16,671 nt of DNA from an uncultured Candidatus Saccharibacteria bacterium (lineage in GTDB: Bacteria; Patescibacteriota; Saccharimonadia; Saccharimonadales; Saccharimonadaceae): NCBI GenBank assembly GCA_938038145.1, contig CALHQU010000065.1, positions 1 through 16,671 of the forward strand, given 5' to 3'. A model generated the notes under the pieces. It saw only the letters and a program-made list of their open reading frames with translations, had not been told where the DNA came from and did no database searches. Every line of letters begins with the position of its first letter. Within the stretch, counting starts at the first letter, position 1. Both the position numbers and the translations under genes were made by a program. Shown here piece after piece: positions 14,933-16,671 of the stretch.

Positions 14933-15982
14933 TTATTCCCACCTAAATAGCTTAATGGCTAAGAAATAAACAGCGAAAGTCCAAGCCGCGATAATACCGA
15001 ATTGTGGCAAGACTTCCATAAAACTTGCATGTTCAGTCATAATTAACCGGAAGCCATCTGTAACCGGAGTCAGAGGAATAAACTGAGCGACACTTCGCAG
15101 CCATTCTGGAAATAGATGAAGTGGAAAAAACGTACCAGATAAAAACATCATCGGGAAAGAGATTAAGTTACTTAATGACGACGACTGATCTTCGTTCTCT
15201 GATAACCCAGCAATTAATAACCCCACACCCACAGTCATAAATGCAGACAATACAGACATCATTGCAAATAGTGCCCAGTCGCCTCGCATATTAAAGTGAA
15301 ATATCAACGTCCCAGCGACAACCATCATAACCAAACTAAGCAAGGAAATCGTCGTATAATGAATTGCCGTGGAGATGATTAGCTGACCCGAAGTAAATGG
15401 CGCCGCGCGTAACCGACGATATAAACCACGTTTCTTTTCAGCCGGTATTTGGTTAGCCAAGCCAAAAATGCCCATACTCATCAAACTGAAAGTCAATAGT
15501 CCCGTAAACATGTAGTCAAACGATTTTAGTTGCTCATCACCAATCGCTTTACCAACAGCTTTAAGCGGAGCTTCAGGTTGACCCATCTGACTATTGATAC
15601 TATTGGTAATTTGATTCATCACTGCCACCAACGCGCCGCCTGTTTGCTCAGAACCTTTGGAGTAAATAACATTCATAGTGCCTGTTGGAATAGGATGATT
15701 GCCATTATTTTTTATCGCGCCAAAATCACTTGGAAGCTCAATAATACCGTTAAGCTCCGACCGCTTCATCTTTTCACGTGCGTCATTCATATCTTTAACG
15801 TCTTTAATTTTGAGAATCGAATCCTTCGAATTTTCTTTGGCATTTTTAACGAAACTTTTGGCAAATTCCGTCTGCGAATTGTTGACAATTGCAATATTAA
15901 AACTGGTCGAATTATTACTGAAAACCGACCCAAACACTAATAGAAAAATCAGCGGAAAAAGGAAGGTAAAGAATAGCGCCAT
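14933..15982 (-). CDS. ABC-2 type transporter permease (DrrB-like); true start probably further upstream
   Basis: This is a 349-residue membrane protein if started at ATG 15982. It has a first hydrophobic segment at the very N-terminus, an extracytoplasmic region of about 140 residues, then five further membrane segments (FTGLLTFSLMSMGIFGL, LLSLVMMVVAGTLIF, a segment after RGDW, ISFPMMFLSGTFFPL and a last one near the C-terminus). This is the layout of ABC-2 exporters of drugs, lipids or polysaccharides. Family members normally carry about 20-25 basic residues-rich positions before TM1, and here the frame continues upstream for 25 codons (ending RFVRDK) to an ATT at 16057-16055 that overlaps the ATPase stop. 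With that start the protein has 374 residues. The upstream ATPase gene is its partner. Confidence 0.88.
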   Translation of the reverse strand: MALFFTFLFPLIFLLVFGSVFSNNSTSFNIAIVNNSQTEFAKSFVKNAKENSKDSILKIKDVKDMNDAREKMKRSELNGIIELPSDFGAIKNNGNHPIPTGTMNVIYSKGSEQTGGALVAVMNQITNSINSQMGQPEAPLKAVGKAIGDEQLKSFDYMFTGLLTFSLMSMGIFGLANQIPAEKKRGLYRRLRAAPFTSGQLIISTAIHYTTISLLSLVMMVVAGTLIFHFNMRGDWALFAMMSVLSAFMTVGVGLLIAGLSENEDQSSSLSNLISFPMMFLSGTFFPLHLFPEWLRSVAQFIPLTPVTDGFRLIMTEHASFMEVLPQFGIIAAWTFAVYFLAIKLFRWE

Positions 15983-16052
15983 TTTATCTCGAACGAAACG
16001 CTTTTGCTGAGCGCGAACTTGCCCGAATATTCCAATCCAATATTTTTTCGTG

Positions 16053-16671
16053 TTAATCCCGAATTGCCTTTCCTGTTAAATCAATAAACACATCCTCCAA
16101 ATTGGCTTGCTCAACAACTTGTTCCTTCTTAAAACCGCGCGCCAATAATTGCTGAATGAGATTGTGTGGCGTATCAATTGTGATAATCTTACCGCTATCC
16201 ATAATTGCCAGACGGTCACACAATAATTCCGCTTCGTCCATATAATGCGTCGTCAAAAGAATCGTAATTCCCTCGTCGCGAATTTCCTTAATCAAATCCC
16301 ACAAATTTCTACGCGCCTGCGGATCAAGCCCCGTGGTCGGCTCGTCCAGAAACAACACTTTCGGATTATTCACCAATGTCGAAGCAATTGCAAAACGCTG
16401 TTTTTGACCACCAGAAAGCTGCTCGACGTAATTCTTAGCCTTTTCCGTCAACTGAACCTTAGCAAGCAGCGCCTCGGTATCAACTGTCCGACCATATAAA
16501 CTACCAAACATTTTCAATTGTTCGCGCAAAGTTAGTTTGTCATAAAAAGCCGTCGACTGAAGCTGAATACCGATTATATTCTTAATGTCCTTAGGTTTCT
16601 TAGCGACATCTATGCCGTCAATTGTAGCCGTACCGCCGTCAATTGACCTGAGTGCCTCCAGCATTTCCAAC
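16053..16671 (-). CDS. ABC-2 transporter ATP-binding protein (DrrA-like), 5' end outside the window
   Basis: This is the C-terminal 206 or so residues of an ABC ATPase that runs off the right edge, so Walker A is not seen. The visible part starts at LEMLEALRSIDGG, which normally follows Walker A directly. It contains the Q-loop region (IGIQLQSTAF), the signature LSGGQKQR, Walker B VLFLDEPTTGLD, and the switch-His motif LLTTHYMDEAE. Such ATPases pair with ABC-2 permeases to export drugs, lipids or polysaccharides. It lies immediately upstream of the permease, ending TGKAIRD with TAA at 16055-16053. The start is outside the window, and an apparent TTG at the edge is internal. Confidence 0.93.
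   Translation of the reverse strand, partial: LEMLEALRSIDGGTATIDGIDVAKKPKDIKNIIGIQLQSTAFYDKLTLREQLKMFGSLYGRTVDTEALLAKVQLTEKAKNYVEQLSGGQKQRFAIASTLVNNPKVLFLDEPTTGLDPQARRNLWDLIKEIRDEGITILLTTHYMDEAELLCDRLAIMDSGKIITIDTPHNLIQQLLARGFKKEQVVEQANLEDVFIDLTGKAIRD
16055..16074 (-). promoter_or_regulatory. Candidate ribosome site and non-standard ATT start of the ABC-2 permease
   Basis: On the minus strand, AGGAAAGG lies about nine bases before ATT (16057-16055). The ATT overlaps the ATPase stop TAA (16055-16053) as ATTAA, much like the usual ATGA or TAATG couplings. No ATG, GTG or TTG occurs in this frame between the upstream in-frame stop and ATG 15982. This is inference; ATT is a known but rare start codon (infC). 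Confidence 0.4.

Noticed and set aside
1..16671. Recoded TGA (genetic code 25)
   Set aside because: TGA ends the binding protein (6905-6907) and the CVPC membrane protein (14110-14112) at natural overlap points, and no conserved domain contains in-frame TGA.
1..16671. CRISPR array, insertion sequence, phage or attachment site
   Set aside because: No regularly spaced repeats, transposase, integrase or duplicated tRNA end was seen by eye, including next to tRNA-Pro.

Overview
The window looks like chromosome from a small-genome, host-dependent bacterium of the Patescibacteria/CPR, most likely Candidatus Saccharibacteria (TM7). This is inferred from gene content and style: tightly packed genes, a Gram-positive-like set of importers and exporters, no biosynthetic genes, and many start codons placed immediately after a -10 box. 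TGA ends real genes here (stops at 6905-6907 and 14110-14112), so the recoded TGA of Gracilibacteria/SR1 does not apply. No phage, insertion sequence or CRISPR array was seen.

Layout from left to right. A partial methyltransferase (minus, 1-150) is divergent from an EreA/ChaN-like protein of unknown function (249-989). A two-gene heterodimeric ABC exporter operon follows (minus, 4751 to 997). Next come tRNA-Pro(CGG) and a Nudix hydrolase (plus). A polar amino-acid ABC importer operon runs on the minus strand (7696 to 5495: binding protein, permease, ATPase). Divergent from it is an OpgB/LTA-synthase-like membrane phosphoglycerol transferase (7749-9314). This converges on galE (minus, 10324-9311), and the two share a TTAA stop. 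Divergent from galE is clpB (10473-12620), preceded by a perfect CIRCE heat-shock operator. Then come a SAM methyltransferase (12628-13473), a small membrane protein with an intramembrane CVPC motif (13510-14112) overlapping a DsbA-like thiol oxidoreductase (14109-14825), a terminator, and an ABC-2 export system on the minus strand (permease, then an ATPase cut by the right edge).

The genes suggest a cell that imports amino acids, exports compounds through two ABC systems, decorates its surface (OpgB-like enzyme, GalE), folds secreted proteins with disulfides, and protects its proteome with a shortened ClpB under HrcA/CIRCE control.

The most interesting signals are as follows. Five genes have the exact arrangement TATAAT-N6-start codon, which places the predicted transcription start on the start codon (leaderless mRNA). 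The ABC-2 permease seems to need a rare ATT start overlapping the ATPase stop. ClpB lacks the whole N-terminal domain. The CVPC membrane protein is a candidate redox partner for the DsbA-like enzyme.
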